From contig CAZFHI010000002.1 of the NCBI GenBank assembly GCA_964518875.1, positions 91,428-155,427 of the forward strand: a stretch of DNA of 64,000 bases, given 5' to 3'. Of the stretch, positions 1 through 10,227 are shown one piece after another (positions within the stretch are counted from its first letter, which is position 1; each line of letters starts with the position of its first letter). Both the position numbers and the translations under genes were made by a program. The stretch comes from DTU024 sp964518875. GTDB taxonomy: Bacteria > Bacillota > Clostridia > Christensenellales > Aristaeellaceae. A model generated the notes under the pieces. It saw only the letters and a list, made by a program, of their open reading frames with translations, did no database searches and was not told the origin of the DNA.

Positions 1-144
1 GCTTCACCTATTTCGCGTATATGCTTGAAACAGAGAAAAGCTGCAACAGTTTTTTATAGTATTTATACTTTAAATAAAATGGCATAAAAAGCTTCGTTCC
101 AGTTATACCGTTTGTGTCGTATTAAGTATTAGCGCAAATTAAAG

Positions 145-169
145 CGCCGGATAAATTTCCGGCGTTTTT
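145..169 (+). terminator. Intrinsic terminator, possibly bidirectional
   Basis: A CGCCGG/CCGGCG stem with an 8-nt loop is followed by a short T run on the plus strand. It would end transcription entering from the left edge. The same hairpin lies just beyond the stop of the minus-strand gene ending at 209 and may serve it weakly. Bases 1-144 show no convincing gene. Confidence 0.55.
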
Positions 170-208
170 ATAATGTTTATATTTAAATTAAGCGTGAATT
201 TACATTCA

Positions 209-1351
209 TTAATAGCTTATAGCCGCTACAAGCCCTCCCATATTGTCTGTCGAAACGAAAAAGTCCGCAGCGTTATCGGGTATGATATGCTTCTGTTCCT
301 GCCCGGTTTCCGGTATCCTGTATATTTCGTATTTGAGCGTTCCATTTTCAAACACCTGTATGTGCGGGTGCTCTACGAGATAGTCTATATATTCTTCCAG
401 GCATAAACCCTTTATGTGCATAACGGCGGCGTGAGGTATGCCGACGTAGCGGTACGCGTCCATCTGCAGCCTTGCGTTTTCTATGCCTGTCGCGTAATCC
501 TTATCCACAGTGTCAGTATACGGGTAGTTCTGCGCCGGGAAACGGAACACTATGCCGAATTTCCAGCCTTCTTTATTAAGCAGCTCCGCCTGGCTTGACT
601 TTTGAAACTTGGTAGTATTTATAACGCTGTCGTCCCTTGAGTAAATATCCATCTGGAAGCTGAAGCCTGATTGGTAATCGCTTGTGCCCGGGAAGGAAAC
701 ATTGCGCCTGGCAGCCTCTATAAGAGCGTCGCCCTGCCTGTTTGGATAGCGCTGTATTTCATTGTTCCAGTATTCCGTCTGCTGGTTCATGGTGCGGTAT
801 CCTCCGCGGACTATATAATACTCTAAGTTGTGCTCTTCTTTAGCGTAATCCACAAAGTTTTTAAGCGCCTGTATGGCGTTTGGAAACAGCTTGACATCTC
901 TTCCTGATACCGGTATGCCGTAGTCCGAAACCTCCATAACGGAAACAATTTCCTTTTCGACTATGCTAAAATCCCCCGGCAGACCATGCCAGCGGTTTAA
1001 AAGCATAAGCCCGCCCTTAAGCGCGTCCACACGGTCAGTTATGACTTCAGCGCTACCTTCTACAGGATAATCGCTCATGTCAAGCACGTCCCAGCCCTCT
1101 GCTTCTGGGGTCGGCATCTCGGCTTCCGGCTTATTAGCAGCAAGCTTTTTCTGCTCGGCAACCTTTTGTTCGTACTCGTCAATAAGCTTTTCGTTTTCAG
1201 CGTCTATCTTCGCCTGCGCATCGGCATGCTGACCTTTGTTGTATTGGTCTAACAAAAACCACGCCGCGGCAAGCAGCACCGCCAGTATAAGCAGCGCTAT
1301 CATTATTTTAGTTAATTTGCGATAAGGGTCTTTCGCCTTTTCTTTTGCCAT
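209..1351 (-). CDS. VanY-like (M15) D,D-carboxypeptidase homologue, probably catalytically dead
   Basis: A membrane-anchored extracytoplasmic protein of 380 aa, with one transmembrane segment at about residues 17-34 and a charged, probably coiled-coil stretch at 45-70. The C-terminal half follows the VanY/peptidase M15B fold: GGYRTMNQQ near residue 183, PGTSDYQSG near 221, and YRYVG with LEEYIDYL near 300-325. M15 enzymes trim D-alanine from peptidoglycan stems using two zinc-binding His, one Asp and a catalytic Glu. Here the usual SEHQ reads SDYQ, and the usual EPWHFRYVG reads QMDAYRYVG, so both His and the Glu are gone. I infer a non-catalytic, peptidoglycan-binding or scaffold role. It is monocistronic, with its own promoter at 1408-1436. 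Confidence 0.75.
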   Translation of the reverse strand: MAKEKAKDPYRKLTKIMIALLILAVLLAAAWFLLDQYNKGQHADAQAKIDAENEKLIDEYEQKVAEQKKLAANKPEAEMPTPEAEGWDVLDMSDYPVEGSAEVITDRVDALKGGLMLLNRWHGLPGDFSIVEKEIVSVMEVSDYGIPVSGRDVKLFPNAIQALKNFVDYAKEEHNLEYYIVRGGYRTMNQQTEYWNNEIQRYPNRQGDALIEAARRNVSFPGTSDYQSGFSFQMDIYSRDDSVINTTKFQKSSQAELLNKEGWKFGIVFRFPAQNYPYTDTVDKDYATGIENARLQMDAYRYVGIPHAAVMHIKGLCLEEYIDYLVEHPHIQVFENGTLKYEIYRIPETGQEQKHIIPDNAADFFVSTDNMGGLVAAISY

Positions 1352-1407
1352 ATTCTTCCATCCTTTCCGCAGGCTATGCAGGATGATACCGCATTTTCGA
1401 CAAGATA

Positions 1408-1436
1408 TTTATATCAAATTTATTACAATATGTCAA
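1408..1436 (-). promoter_or_regulatory. Sigma-A promoter of the VanY-like gene
   Basis: On the minus strand TTGACA (1431-1436) and TATAAA (1408-1413) are separated by 17 bp. This near-consensus promoter lies about 55 bp upstream of the start codon. Confidence 0.7.
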
Positions 1437-1540
1437 TATTCTTTTATACTTAGTCCAACTCAAAGCCATATAGTCCGAAAATCTTTATGCTGTTTTAAGT
1501 TGGAATAAGTATTAAGATTTTTTCCTTTTAAATGAATCGC

Positions 1541-1570
1541 AAAAAAGGCTGCAAATGCAGCCCTTTTTGC
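1541..1570 (-). terminator. Intrinsic terminator of the EF-G-like gene
   Basis: A GGCTGCA/TGCAGCC stem (1547-1562) is followed on the minus strand by six T. It lies 10-20 bp beyond the stop codon of the EF-G-like gene. Confidence 0.8.
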
Positions 1571-1580
1571 GAAATAATTA

Positions 1581-3647
1581 TCAGTCCTCTTCTTCCTCGT
1601 CCTTTTCCGCGCTTTCGATTACCTTCTGCGCGACGTCGTTAGGCACCTGCTCGTACCTTAAGAACTTAGCGGTATAGCTGCCGCGCGCCTGCGTCATAGA
1701 GCGAAGATCAGTTGCATACTGCGTCATTTCGCCCATAGGTATTTCAGCGCTTACCTGCTGCTCGCCTTCGACTTCTTTCATGCCCATAATTCTGCCGCGG
1801 CGCTTTGAAATATCGCCCATTATGTCGCCCATATATTCGCTCGGTATCATTACTTCAACCTGCATAATAGGTTCAAGCAGCACGGGGCCCGCTTCTTTGC
1901 AGCCTTTCTTGTAGGATATCCTCGCGGCTGTTTTAAACGCCATTTCTGAAGAGTCCACAGGGTGGTAGCTGCCGTCGTACAGTTTTGCGTGCAGACCCAC
2001 CATGGGATAACCAGCCAAGACGCCTTTCTTTATGTTTTCACGCAGACCTTTTTCTACGGAAGGTATAAAGTTTCTTGGAACGGCGCCGCCTACTACGGCA
2101 TCCTCAAATTCAAACTCTATATTGGTATCGCCTATCGGGCTGTACTCTATCCACACATCGCCAAACTGGCCGTGGCCGCCCGTCTGCTTTTTATGTCTTC
2201 CCTGGGCAGACACAGTTTTGGTTATCGTTTCGCGGTAAGGTATGCGCATATCGCGCAGGTCGGCGGTGCCGCCAAACTTGCTTAAAAGCTTGCTGCTTAT
2301 TACTTCCAGGTGCAGTTCTCCCTGGCCTGATAGTACGGTTTCGTTGGTTTCCGTGTTCTTTTCTATCTTTATGGAAGGATCTTCTTCCTGAAGCTTATAT
2401 AATCCGCCGAAGACCTTGTCTTCTTCGCCCTGCTTAGCGGCATATACAGCCTTTGAAAAACCTGCATCGGGATATTTTATCTCGGGATATTTTATTATTT
2501 TGCTCTGCTCGCATAGCGTATCGCCCGTGTTAGTGGACTGCAGCTTGCTTAAAGCGCCTATGTCGCCCGCATGAAGCACGTCCGCATTTGTCTGGTTTTT
2601 CCCGCGCATTACGAACACGCCGCCGCTTTTTTCCGATGTTTCTTTGTTAGCATTGTACAATGAAGTGGAAGACGTGAGCTTTCCGCTTGCAACCTTTACT
2701 AATGAAAGCTTGCCGACAAAGGGGTCTGAAATTGTTTTAAACACATAAGCGGAAAAAGGCTCGTTGTCGTCGCAGGGTACTTTGTTTCCTTCAGTATCTT
2801 TCATAGGCGTTTTTTCAGGGCTGTTGAGGTATTTTTTAATCACTCTGAACAAAGAGCTTATACCTATTCCATTTGCTGCAGAAACCGCTACAACAGGCAC
2901 TATGCTGCCTTCCGCCATTCCTTTTAAGAATCCCTGAACTATTTCTTCATTGCTAAGCGTGCCTTCATCGAAATATTTTTCTATAAGCGCGTCATCCGTT
3001 TCGGCTGCGGCTTCGGTAATTTCTTCCACATAGCCTGAAATTATATCTTTTAAGTTTTCGGGTACGGGAACCTCCTTCTGGTCCTTGCCGGCCCCTTCAA
3101 ACGCTACGCCCTCAAGCACGTTTACAACGCCTTTGAATTCAGCGCCGTAGCCTATAGGTATAATAAGCGGCACAACGGAACTGCCGTATTTTTCACGCAG
3201 CTCATCCAGTATTTTTTTAAAGTTGGCATGCTCTTTATCCATCTGGTTTACTATGAACATGCGCGCCACGCCTTCCCTTTCAGCCAATTTCCAGGCTTTT
3301 TCAGCGCCTACGGAAAGAGAGCCGTTGCCGCTTACGACTATTGCGCAGGTATCCACAACCTTAAGCGAGCCCAATGCTTCGCCTATAAAGTCGAAATAGC
3401 CGGGAACATCTATAATATTAAACTTTGTGCCGCGCCACTCAACAGGCGCTACCGCGGCGCTTATTGATATTCCGCGTTTTTTTTCTTCTGCATCAAAGTC
3501 TGTAACTGTTGTGCCTTCTTCAACTTTGCCCATGCGGTCTATGTGTCCGGCAGCGTAGAGCATCGCCTCTGCCAAGGTCGTCTTGCCCTCGCTGCCATGC
3601 CCCATGAGGGCAACGTTGCGTATGTCTTTGGTCAAATATTCTGCCAT
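1581..3647 (-). CDS. Elongation factor G-like translational GTPase
   Basis: Cytosolic GTPase of 688 aa with full EF-G domain order. The G1 P-loop GHGSEGKT is near residue 16, followed by the switch I/II region with DVPGYFDF near 80, and G4 is NQMDKE near 135. The EF-G domain IV signature HPVDSSEMAF and the domain V region IMGDISKRRGRI follow. The second residue of G4 is Gln rather than the Lys of canonical EF-G, and the P-loop is GHGSEGKT rather than AHIDAGKT. This places it in the EF-G-like paralogue group found beside a separate housekeeping fusA in many Clostridia, not as the main elongation factor. It has its own promoter (3664-3692) and terminator, so it is transcribed alone. The precise ribosomal role of this group is not settled. 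Confidence 0.85.
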   Translation of the reverse strand: MAEYLTKDIRNVALMGHGSEGKTTLAEAMLYAAGHIDRMGKVEEGTTVTDFDAEEKKRGISISAAVAPVEWRGTKFNIIDVPGYFDFIGEALGSLKVVDTCAIVVSGNGSLSVGAEKAWKLAEREGVARMFIVNQMDKEHANFKKILDELREKYGSSVVPLIIPIGYGAEFKGVVNVLEGVAFEGAGKDQKEVPVPENLKDIISGYVEEITEAAAETDDALIEKYFDEGTLSNEEIVQGFLKGMAEGSIVPVVAVSAANGIGISSLFRVIKKYLNSPEKTPMKDTEGNKVPCDDNEPFSAYVFKTISDPFVGKLSLVKVASGKLTSSTSLYNANKETSEKSGGVFVMRGKNQTNADVLHAGDIGALSKLQSTNTGDTLCEQSKIIKYPEIKYPDAGFSKAVYAAKQGEEDKVFGGLYKLQEEDPSIKIEKNTETNETVLSGQGELHLEVISSKLLSKFGGTADLRDMRIPYRETITKTVSAQGRHKKQTGGHGQFGDVWIEYSPIGDTNIEFEFEDAVVGGAVPRNFIPSVEKGLRENIKKGVLAGYPMVGLHAKLYDGSYHPVDSSEMAFKTAARISYKKGCKEAGPVLLEPIMQVEVMIPSEYMGDIMGDISKRRGRIMGMKEVEGEQQVSAEIPMGEMTQYATDLRSMTQARGSYTAKFLRYEQVPNDVAQKVIESAEKDEEEED

Positions 3648-3663
3648 AAAAATACCCCTTTAT

Positions 3664-3692
3664 CTTATATTTTTTTGAAATAATGGTGTCAA
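3664..3692 (-). promoter_or_regulatory. Sigma-A promoter of the EF-G-like gene
   Basis: Minus-strand TTGACA (3687-3692) and TATAAG (3664-3669) with 17-bp spacing, close upstream of the start codon at 3647. Confidence 0.75.
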
Positions 3693-3889
3693 ACCTTTAC
3701 AACGGAGAACATTCTACCATAAATTACACGCTTGTTCAAGGGTTTGAATACGATTTAAATAAATGATACAGCGTAATTTATAAATTAAAGTGGGACGCTT
3801 TTCCGCATATTTTGTTTCATCATTAGTTTAAAAATGCAAAAAGCGCGCCCACATTAAAGCTCTTTATGAGTGTTTTATATAATTATCTT

Positions 3890-4681
3890 TTAAGCATAGC
3901 TGTGCAAGCCCTGCATAAGCGTGTTTACGCCTATGAACGTAAACATTACAAACACAAACGCCAGTATAGCAAACCACGCCATACGCTTACCGCGCCACTT
4001 TACGCGCATTCTCTGGTGAAGATATATTGCGTAAACTATCCATGTAATAAGCGCCCAGGTTTCCTTCGGATCCCAGCTCCAAAACGTTGACCACGCCTGC
4101 TCCGCCCAGACGCAGCCTGAAAATATAACCACGCTTAGCATTAAAAAGCCAAAGCATATCAATTTATAAGACAGAGTATCAAGCTGCTTAAGATGCTGTT
4201 CGTCTGTTTTCTTTTCCAAAAAAAGGTATCTTGCCCCCAAAAGCGCCGCCACAGCAAACGCCGCATAAGAAAACACCGCTGAACCTATGTGCAGGCCGAA
4301 CCACGCGCTTTTTAACGCGGGCATCAATTCTGTTATTTCTCTTGGCTGTAAAGCGGCGTAGGACTGTATCAAAAACGCCATAGGCGTGCAAAGCGCGATA
4401 AGCCATTTCATCTGCTTTCCTTTTCTTAAGTGTAAGAAAATGCCTGAAAGCGCGACGATAAGCGCGAAAGCTGTGGCAAATTCAAATTGATTAGCCAAAG
4501 GCAGGCGCCCTGCAACAATGCCGCGCCAAATTATATAAACGCTGTGGAGCGCCACAGAAATAATAAGCAGAACCAGCGCCGTTTTGTTTAAATTATCCTT
4601 TTTAAACACTGCTCCTGCAAATATCGCCAACGTAGACAAAAAATATAACCCTACGGTAATTGTAAAAATGGTATTCAACAT
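3890..4681 (-). CDS. ccsB: Cytochrome c biogenesis protein CcsB (CcsA/CcmC family)
   Basis: Polytopic membrane protein of 263 aa with about eight hydrophobic helices. The family's haem-handling WWD signature is seen as FWSWDPKETWALITW near residue 200, followed by an HQR segment whose His can be an axial haem ligand. With ResB it forms the System II cytochrome c synthase, which exports haem and attaches it to CXXCH motifs outside the membrane. Its start overlaps the end of resB by one base (4681), so the two are co-translated. The obvious client is the tri-haem protein encoded just upstream (5927-7453). The name CcsB is used as in B. subtilis-like annotation; CcsA or ResC would be equally valid. 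Confidence 0.88.
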   Translation of the reverse strand: MLNTIFTITVGLYFLSTLAIFAGAVFKKDNLNKTALVLLIISVALHSVYIIWRGIVAGRLPLANQFEFATAFALIVALSGIFLHLRKGKQMKWLIALCTPMAFLIQSYAALQPREITELMPALKSAWFGLHIGSAVFSYAAFAVAALLGARYLFLEKKTDEQHLKQLDTLSYKLICFGFLMLSVVIFSGCVWAEQAWSTFWSWDPKETWALITWIVYAIYLHQRMRVKWRGKRMAWFAILAFVFVMFTFIGVNTLMQGLHSYA

Positions 4682-5817
4682 TACGCTTTCTCCTTTAGCT
4701 CAATACGTTTTTCTTCCGTCCAATCGCTTATATCTTTATAGCCTGCAACAGAAATCCCATCTTTTCCTTTTAATGCTGCAACAGGGATATTGAAAAAGCA
4801 AATATAAAGTCCTACAGCTATAAGAACAAACGACAAATACAAAAGCCAAAGCGTCCATTCCGGCTGTTCCTTTATAAGTAAGCCCGGGTAGCTTTCCGGA
4901 GGGTACATTGTATAAAACACGCCGTTGACTTCAAGCGTGGTTCCCGGATACGCAAGTCCTATTTTTTCTGTTTTTTCTCTAACCACCTGCACTTCATAAG
5001 CAGGATTTATAATTTCATCGGAACTTGAAACGCCTACGCCGTTTTCATCCTCAACTACATTGCCATACATTCTATTATAATAAAGCCCTGTTTTATCGTC
5101 TAATGTGAGGAAAGCAGAGTCGTCAAGGCGTACAAGCTCCTCTTCTTCATGTATTCCCGTTTTTACGCCTATTACAGCTGCGTTTGCATAGCTTTGCTGA
5201 TAAACTTTGTACTTTCCTATGCGCGCAGGAGCGTTTACACGCGTTTCGAAATCCTTTGTTAATCCGTTTGGCAGCGCTGCGGTAAGCGCGCTTATATAAT
5301 CCTTTTCACCGTTTTCTTTTTCAGTTGAAAAAGAATCAACGCGGAGTTTCGTGCCGTCTGATAAAACTGCGGTATCGCCAACGAAAACAAAAATTTCATC
5401 TGTTTTAGCGTATACAAAATTGCATACGGCGGCTATTAAAAGCAGCAGAATCGCAAAATGTGTAATGAACGAACCGTAAAATCCCCACCCAAAGCGCAGG
5501 TACGCGCCGTCATTTTGCTTTTTAAAAGCGTTTTGCTTAAGCCAGTTTCCCTGTTCATTTAAAGGAACCGGTACCGTTAAACCAGATTCGCCTGCTTTTT
5601 TAAGCAGCGCACGTTTTGTTTTTCCTATTTTACCTACACGTATTATGGAGCATAAAATTAAATTTATACACAACAGCACAAACAAAGCTGCAAAATACCA
5701 GCTGTGGTATATCTCATCTGCGTTCAAAGCCGTTGCAACAGCGCAAATAACAGCTATTGCTATTAGCAAAAAGATACCAAATCGCATGGAAAGCATTAAG
5801 TGAAAAAATTTTTTCAT
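4681..5817 (-). CDS. resB: ResB-like cytochrome c biogenesis protein
   Basis: 378-aa membrane protein. Two N-terminal helices (about residues 9-30 and 40-58), a third near 110-130 and a C-terminal one near 330-350 bracket a large extracytoplasmic domain, the usual ResB layout. ResB works with CcsA/CcsB in System II haem ligation to apocytochrome c. It is shorter than many ResB proteins (about 450-550 aa) but has the typical helix arrangement. It is followed directly by ccsB with a one-base overlap. A terminator (5881-5907) separates it from the cytochrome gene upstream, so it may have its own promoter in the 5820-5880 gap or be reached by read-through. Confidence 0.82.
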   Translation of the reverse strand: MKKFFHLMLSMRFGIFLLIAIAVICAVATALNADEIYHSWYFAALFVLLCINLILCSIIRVGKIGKTKRALLKKAGESGLTVPVPLNEQGNWLKQNAFKKQNDGAYLRFGWGFYGSFITHFAILLLLIAAVCNFVYAKTDEIFVFVGDTAVLSDGTKLRVDSFSTEKENGEKDYISALTAALPNGLTKDFETRVNAPARIGKYKVYQQSYANAAVIGVKTGIHEEEELVRLDDSAFLTLDDKTGLYYNRMYGNVVEDENGVGVSSSDEIINPAYEVQVVREKTEKIGLAYPGTTLEVNGVFYTMYPPESYPGLLIKEQPEWTLWLLYLSFVLIAVGLYICFFNIPVAALKGKDGISVAGYKDISDWTEEKRIELKEKA

Positions 5818-5880
5818 ATTTTCTCCGCATTGTAAAGTGTTTCAAGAATATTTGGCGAATCTTTCACCGCGGCGCTCAAA

Positions 5881-5907
5881 AAGTCCTCGCCAAAAAGGCG
5901 AGGACTT
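5881..5907 (-). terminator. Intrinsic terminator after the tri-haem/Mo protein gene
   Basis: Perfect 11-bp stem AAGTCCTCGCC/GGCGAGGACTT with a 5-nt loop, followed on the minus strand by TTTTTG. It lies 20 bp after the cytochrome gene and 64 bp before resB, and so lets enzyme and assembly factors be made at different levels. Confidence 0.8.
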
Positions 5908-5926
5908 AATATAAAGCGCTGCAAAA

Positions 5927-7453
<1,527 letters not shown>

Positions 7454-7565
7454 AATTTCCCTCTTTTCTTAAAATTAAGCGGCTCATTTCCCGCTTTGAA
7501 TTATAAGCTGTCGCCCATCTAAAACCTCTTTGAGAGCATACATCACAAAACATTTCGCTAGAGAT

Positions 7566-7594
7566 AGAATAGCACCTTTCACGAAAAATATCAA
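7566..7594 (-). promoter_or_regulatory. Putative sigma-A promoter of the tri-haem/Mo protein gene
   Basis: Minus-strand TTGATA (7589-7594) and TATTCT (7566-7571) with 17-bp spacing, about 110 bp upstream of the start. The rest of the 7454-7772 gap is AT-rich and shows no gene; a reading frame through it has no ribosome site or family resemblance. Confidence 0.5.
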
Positions 7595-7772
7595 ATTCTT
7601 TATGCAGTTTTAGAAAATGCTTTTTATTTTTAAAATGGCAATTTAAGCAAATAAATTTTAATAATATCAGCAAGCATAAAATACAAAATAAAGCATAATC
7701 AAAAACAAAATTTATATAATTATCACTAAAGCAATATAAACTGGCCAATGCTCGTCAAATAAAACGCGATGT

Positions 7773-8972
7773 CTATTTGTCCTTTTGTTCTTCTTTTTTA
7801 AGCGTGCCCGCGCGCACTATTTTATCTTTTCCAAAGCGTCTGCGTATGCCGTCCACCGCTTCTTCAGCGCGGCGCTGTTTTTGGCTGAGCGTATCTTCAA
7901 ACAGGCTTATCTGTTCTGTTCCGTCAAAACAAAGCCGCGTAACGCCTACGCCTAAGAGTCTTACGGGTTTAGCGGAGTTAAAAACATCTTTAAGCAGTTT
8001 CTTAGCCTGTTCATATATAGCGTTTGTATTGTCCGTATTGTTTAAAAGGTGAGCTTGCCTGCTGAAATCCTTAAAGTCGCTGCGGCGCGCTGTAATAAAC
8101 ACGACCTGCGCCTTGCCATTGCTCTGCCTAAGCCTGAGGCCTACAAGATCGGACAACGAAAGCAGCACCGGGTAGCAATCTTCCAGAGAAGAAATATCCC
8201 TTTCAAGCGTTGTCGAGTGGCTTATGCTCTTAGGCTTTTCATGCTGTGTTTTTACTTCGCTTGAATCTATGCCGTTTGCGTAATCTTTAAGCGTTTCGCT
8301 AGCCTTTTTGCCTATAGCTTGCGAAAGTATATCGAAATTTGCTCGCGCTAAATCTCCTATTGTAAATATATTTATTGAGTTTAATTTTTCTTCCGTCTTG
8401 GAGCCCACAAAAAGCAGTCTTCTCACCGGCAGCGGCCACAGCTTCGCTTCTATCTCGTCCGGAAAAAGCGTATGCACCTTGTTCGGTTTTTCAAAGTCCG
8501 AAGCCATTTTAGCGAGCAGCTTGCTGTCTCCTACGCCTATATTTACAGTAAAATCAAGCTCGTCAAATATAGTCCGCTTTATAGCTTCGGCGCTCAATAC
8601 GGCTTCGTCCCTCGTTACAATGCCAGTCATATCAAGAAAGCACTCGTCTATTGAAAACTGCTCCACCTTAGGCGAAAAGCGCTTTAATATTTCAACAAAT
8701 CTTTTGGAATTTTCTTTGTAAAGCTTAAAGTCCGGTTTATACAGTTTTAGCGATGGACATTTTCTTAAAGCCATAGCGACAGGCTCGCCAGTTTTAACGC
8801 CGCAGCTCTTTGCTGTTTGAGATTTAGCCAAAATAACGCCTCTGCGTTTTTCCGTATCTCCGCATACCGCGGCAGCCTCAAGGCGTATATCCTCTTCCCC
8901 GTTTTTTATTCGCTTTACCGCTTCCCACGAAAGAAAAGCGCTGTTTACGTCCGCGTGGAATATAATTCTCAT
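7773..8972 (-). CDS. dinB: DNA polymerase IV (Y family)
   Basis: 399-aa translesion DNA polymerase. The palm motif HADVNSAFLSWE at residues 6-17 holds the first catalytic Asp, and QFSIDECFLDM near 105 holds the SIDE catalytic acids. A helix-hairpin-helix thumb region (IFTIGDLARANFD) and a little-finger domain (SISHSTTLERDI) follow. It copies past damaged template with low fidelity. Length is near the 350-400 aa of the family. The C-terminus (QISLFED) resembles the QxxLF beta-clamp-binding peptide. It stands alone between unrelated genes; I see no LexA-type operator that I can name with confidence. Confidence 0.92.
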   Translation of the reverse strand: MRIIFHADVNSAFLSWEAVKRIKNGEEDIRLEAAAVCGDTEKRRGVILAKSQTAKSCGVKTGEPVAMALRKCPSLKLYKPDFKLYKENSKRFVEILKRFSPKVEQFSIDECFLDMTGIVTRDEAVLSAEAIKRTIFDELDFTVNIGVGDSKLLAKMASDFEKPNKVHTLFPDEIEAKLWPLPVRRLLFVGSKTEEKLNSINIFTIGDLARANFDILSQAIGKKASETLKDYANGIDSSEVKTQHEKPKSISHSTTLERDISSLEDCYPVLLSLSDLVGLRLRQSNGKAQVVFITARRSDFKDFSRQAHLLNNTDNTNAIYEQAKKLLKDVFNSAKPVRLLGVGVTRLCFDGTEQISLFEDTLSQKQRRAEEAVDGIRRRFGKDKIVRAGTLKKEEQKDK

Positions 8973-9145
8973 AGCGATTTAATTGTATTTATGGTAATTT
9001 TCATCTTTTTACTCATTATGCAATAATCCAAGTTAAGCTAATTCCGCTAAGCGAAGCATGTTTAAATTTATCCATAATAAAGCGGCGCAGCTTTGTTACG
9101 TTGATAATTTACGCTTAAACACATTAATCTTTAACATATATTCGC

Positions 9146-9175
9146 AAAAGGGGCTATCGTTTGACAGCCCCTTTT
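9146..9175 (-). terminator. Intrinsic terminator of the nucleoside importer operon
   Basis: Stem AAAAGGGGCT/AGCCCCTTTT with a short loop, A- and T-flanked so it can work on either strand. It lies about 90 bp after the last permease gene. The remainder of 8973-9267 holds no gene that I can support. Confidence 0.7.
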
Positions 9176-9267
9176 ACGCGTTTTATTTACGAAGCATTTT
9201 AAATTAAACTTATTTTAAGCGCGGCTTAATTGAAACCCGCCTTTCGCTATAAAGCTTTAAGCAGCTT

Positions 9268-10227
9268 TTACCTTTCCCCCTTGTCGTAAGGTATGCCGCT
9301 CGCGCGCGGGGCCTGGCTCTTCTTGCTTGAAAAAGCTAAAACGGCAAGCGTTGCAAGGTAAGGTATCATCTTATATATATCGCTCGGAATGCCTAAACTC
9401 TGCAAGAAAGGTATGCCTGAATAGCTGCTCGCCATAGCTTTCATAAAGCCAAAGAACAAGGCAGCCAGGAATATTTTTTTAGGCGTCCATTGACCGAATA
9501 TAAGCACCGCAAGGGCTAAGAAGCCGTAGCCTGAAACGGTAGCGTTAAAGTTTATGGAAGTAGGCACAACGTACACAAGGCCGCCCAAACCTGCAAGCGC
9601 TCCTGATATAAGCACGCCGGCGTAGCGCATTTTATATACGTTTATGCCAACGGAGTCCGCCGCCTGAGGGTGCTCGCCGCAGGCGCGAAGCCTTAAGCCG
9701 AAGCGCGTCTTATATAAAACAAATGACGAAACTATAAGAACCGCTATGCCTATGTACGTAGTTATGTAGCAGTTTTGAAAAAGCATAGGCCCAATTACAG
9801 GTATATCCCCTAAAAAAGGCACTTTTTCTATGCGGAACGTGTTTATAAACTGCACCTGCTGCACGCCGTTTGTCTGTATTGAACGAGCAAGGTATATCGC
9901 CGCGGCGGGCGCTATCATGTTAAGCGCCGTACCGGATATTGTCTGGTCGCTCCTTAAATTTATAGCGGCGTACGCGTGCAGAAGCGAAAACACAAGACCC
10001 GAGCCTGCCGCTATTAAAATAGCTATTAGCAAAAGCCCCTGGCCCGCCATGTATTCATCCACGCGGGATATGAACAGTATCGAAAAAAACGCGCCGCATA
10101 CCATTATGCCTTCAAGCGCTATGTTCACAACGCCGCTGCGCTCTGAAAACATGCCGCCCAAAGCTACAAGCAGCAGAGGTATGGAAAAAAACATCATCTG
10201 TTGTACTAAAAAATACAGTGTATCCAT
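9268..10227 (-). CDS. Nucleoside ABC transporter permease (NupQ/YufQ type)
   Basis: Integral membrane permease of 319 aa, BPD_transp_2 family, with about eight to nine hydrophobic helices and the family segment GINVYKMRYAGVLISGALAGLGG in the middle. (The key part is the Gly-rich GALAGLGG loop that meets the ATPase.) It is the second permease of a BmpA/NupOPQ-type importer that takes up purine or other nucleosides. Its start overlaps the end of the first permease gene at 10227. It is the last gene of the operon and is followed by a terminator. Which nucleoside is carried cannot be seen. Confidence 0.87.
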   Translation of the reverse strand: MDTLYFLVQQMMFFSIPLLLVALGGMFSERSGVVNIALEGIMVCGAFFSILFISRVDEYMAGQGLLLIAILIAAGSGLVFSLLHAYAAINLRSDQTISGTALNMIAPAAAIYLARSIQTNGVQQVQFINTFRIEKVPFLGDIPVIGPMLFQNCYITTYIGIAVLIVSSFVLYKTRFGLRLRACGEHPQAADSVGINVYKMRYAGVLISGALAGLGGLVYVVPTSINFNATVSGYGFLALAVLIFGQWTPKKIFLAALFFGFMKAMASSYSGIPFLQSLGIPSDIYKMIPYLATLAVLAFSSKKSQAPRASGIPYDKGER

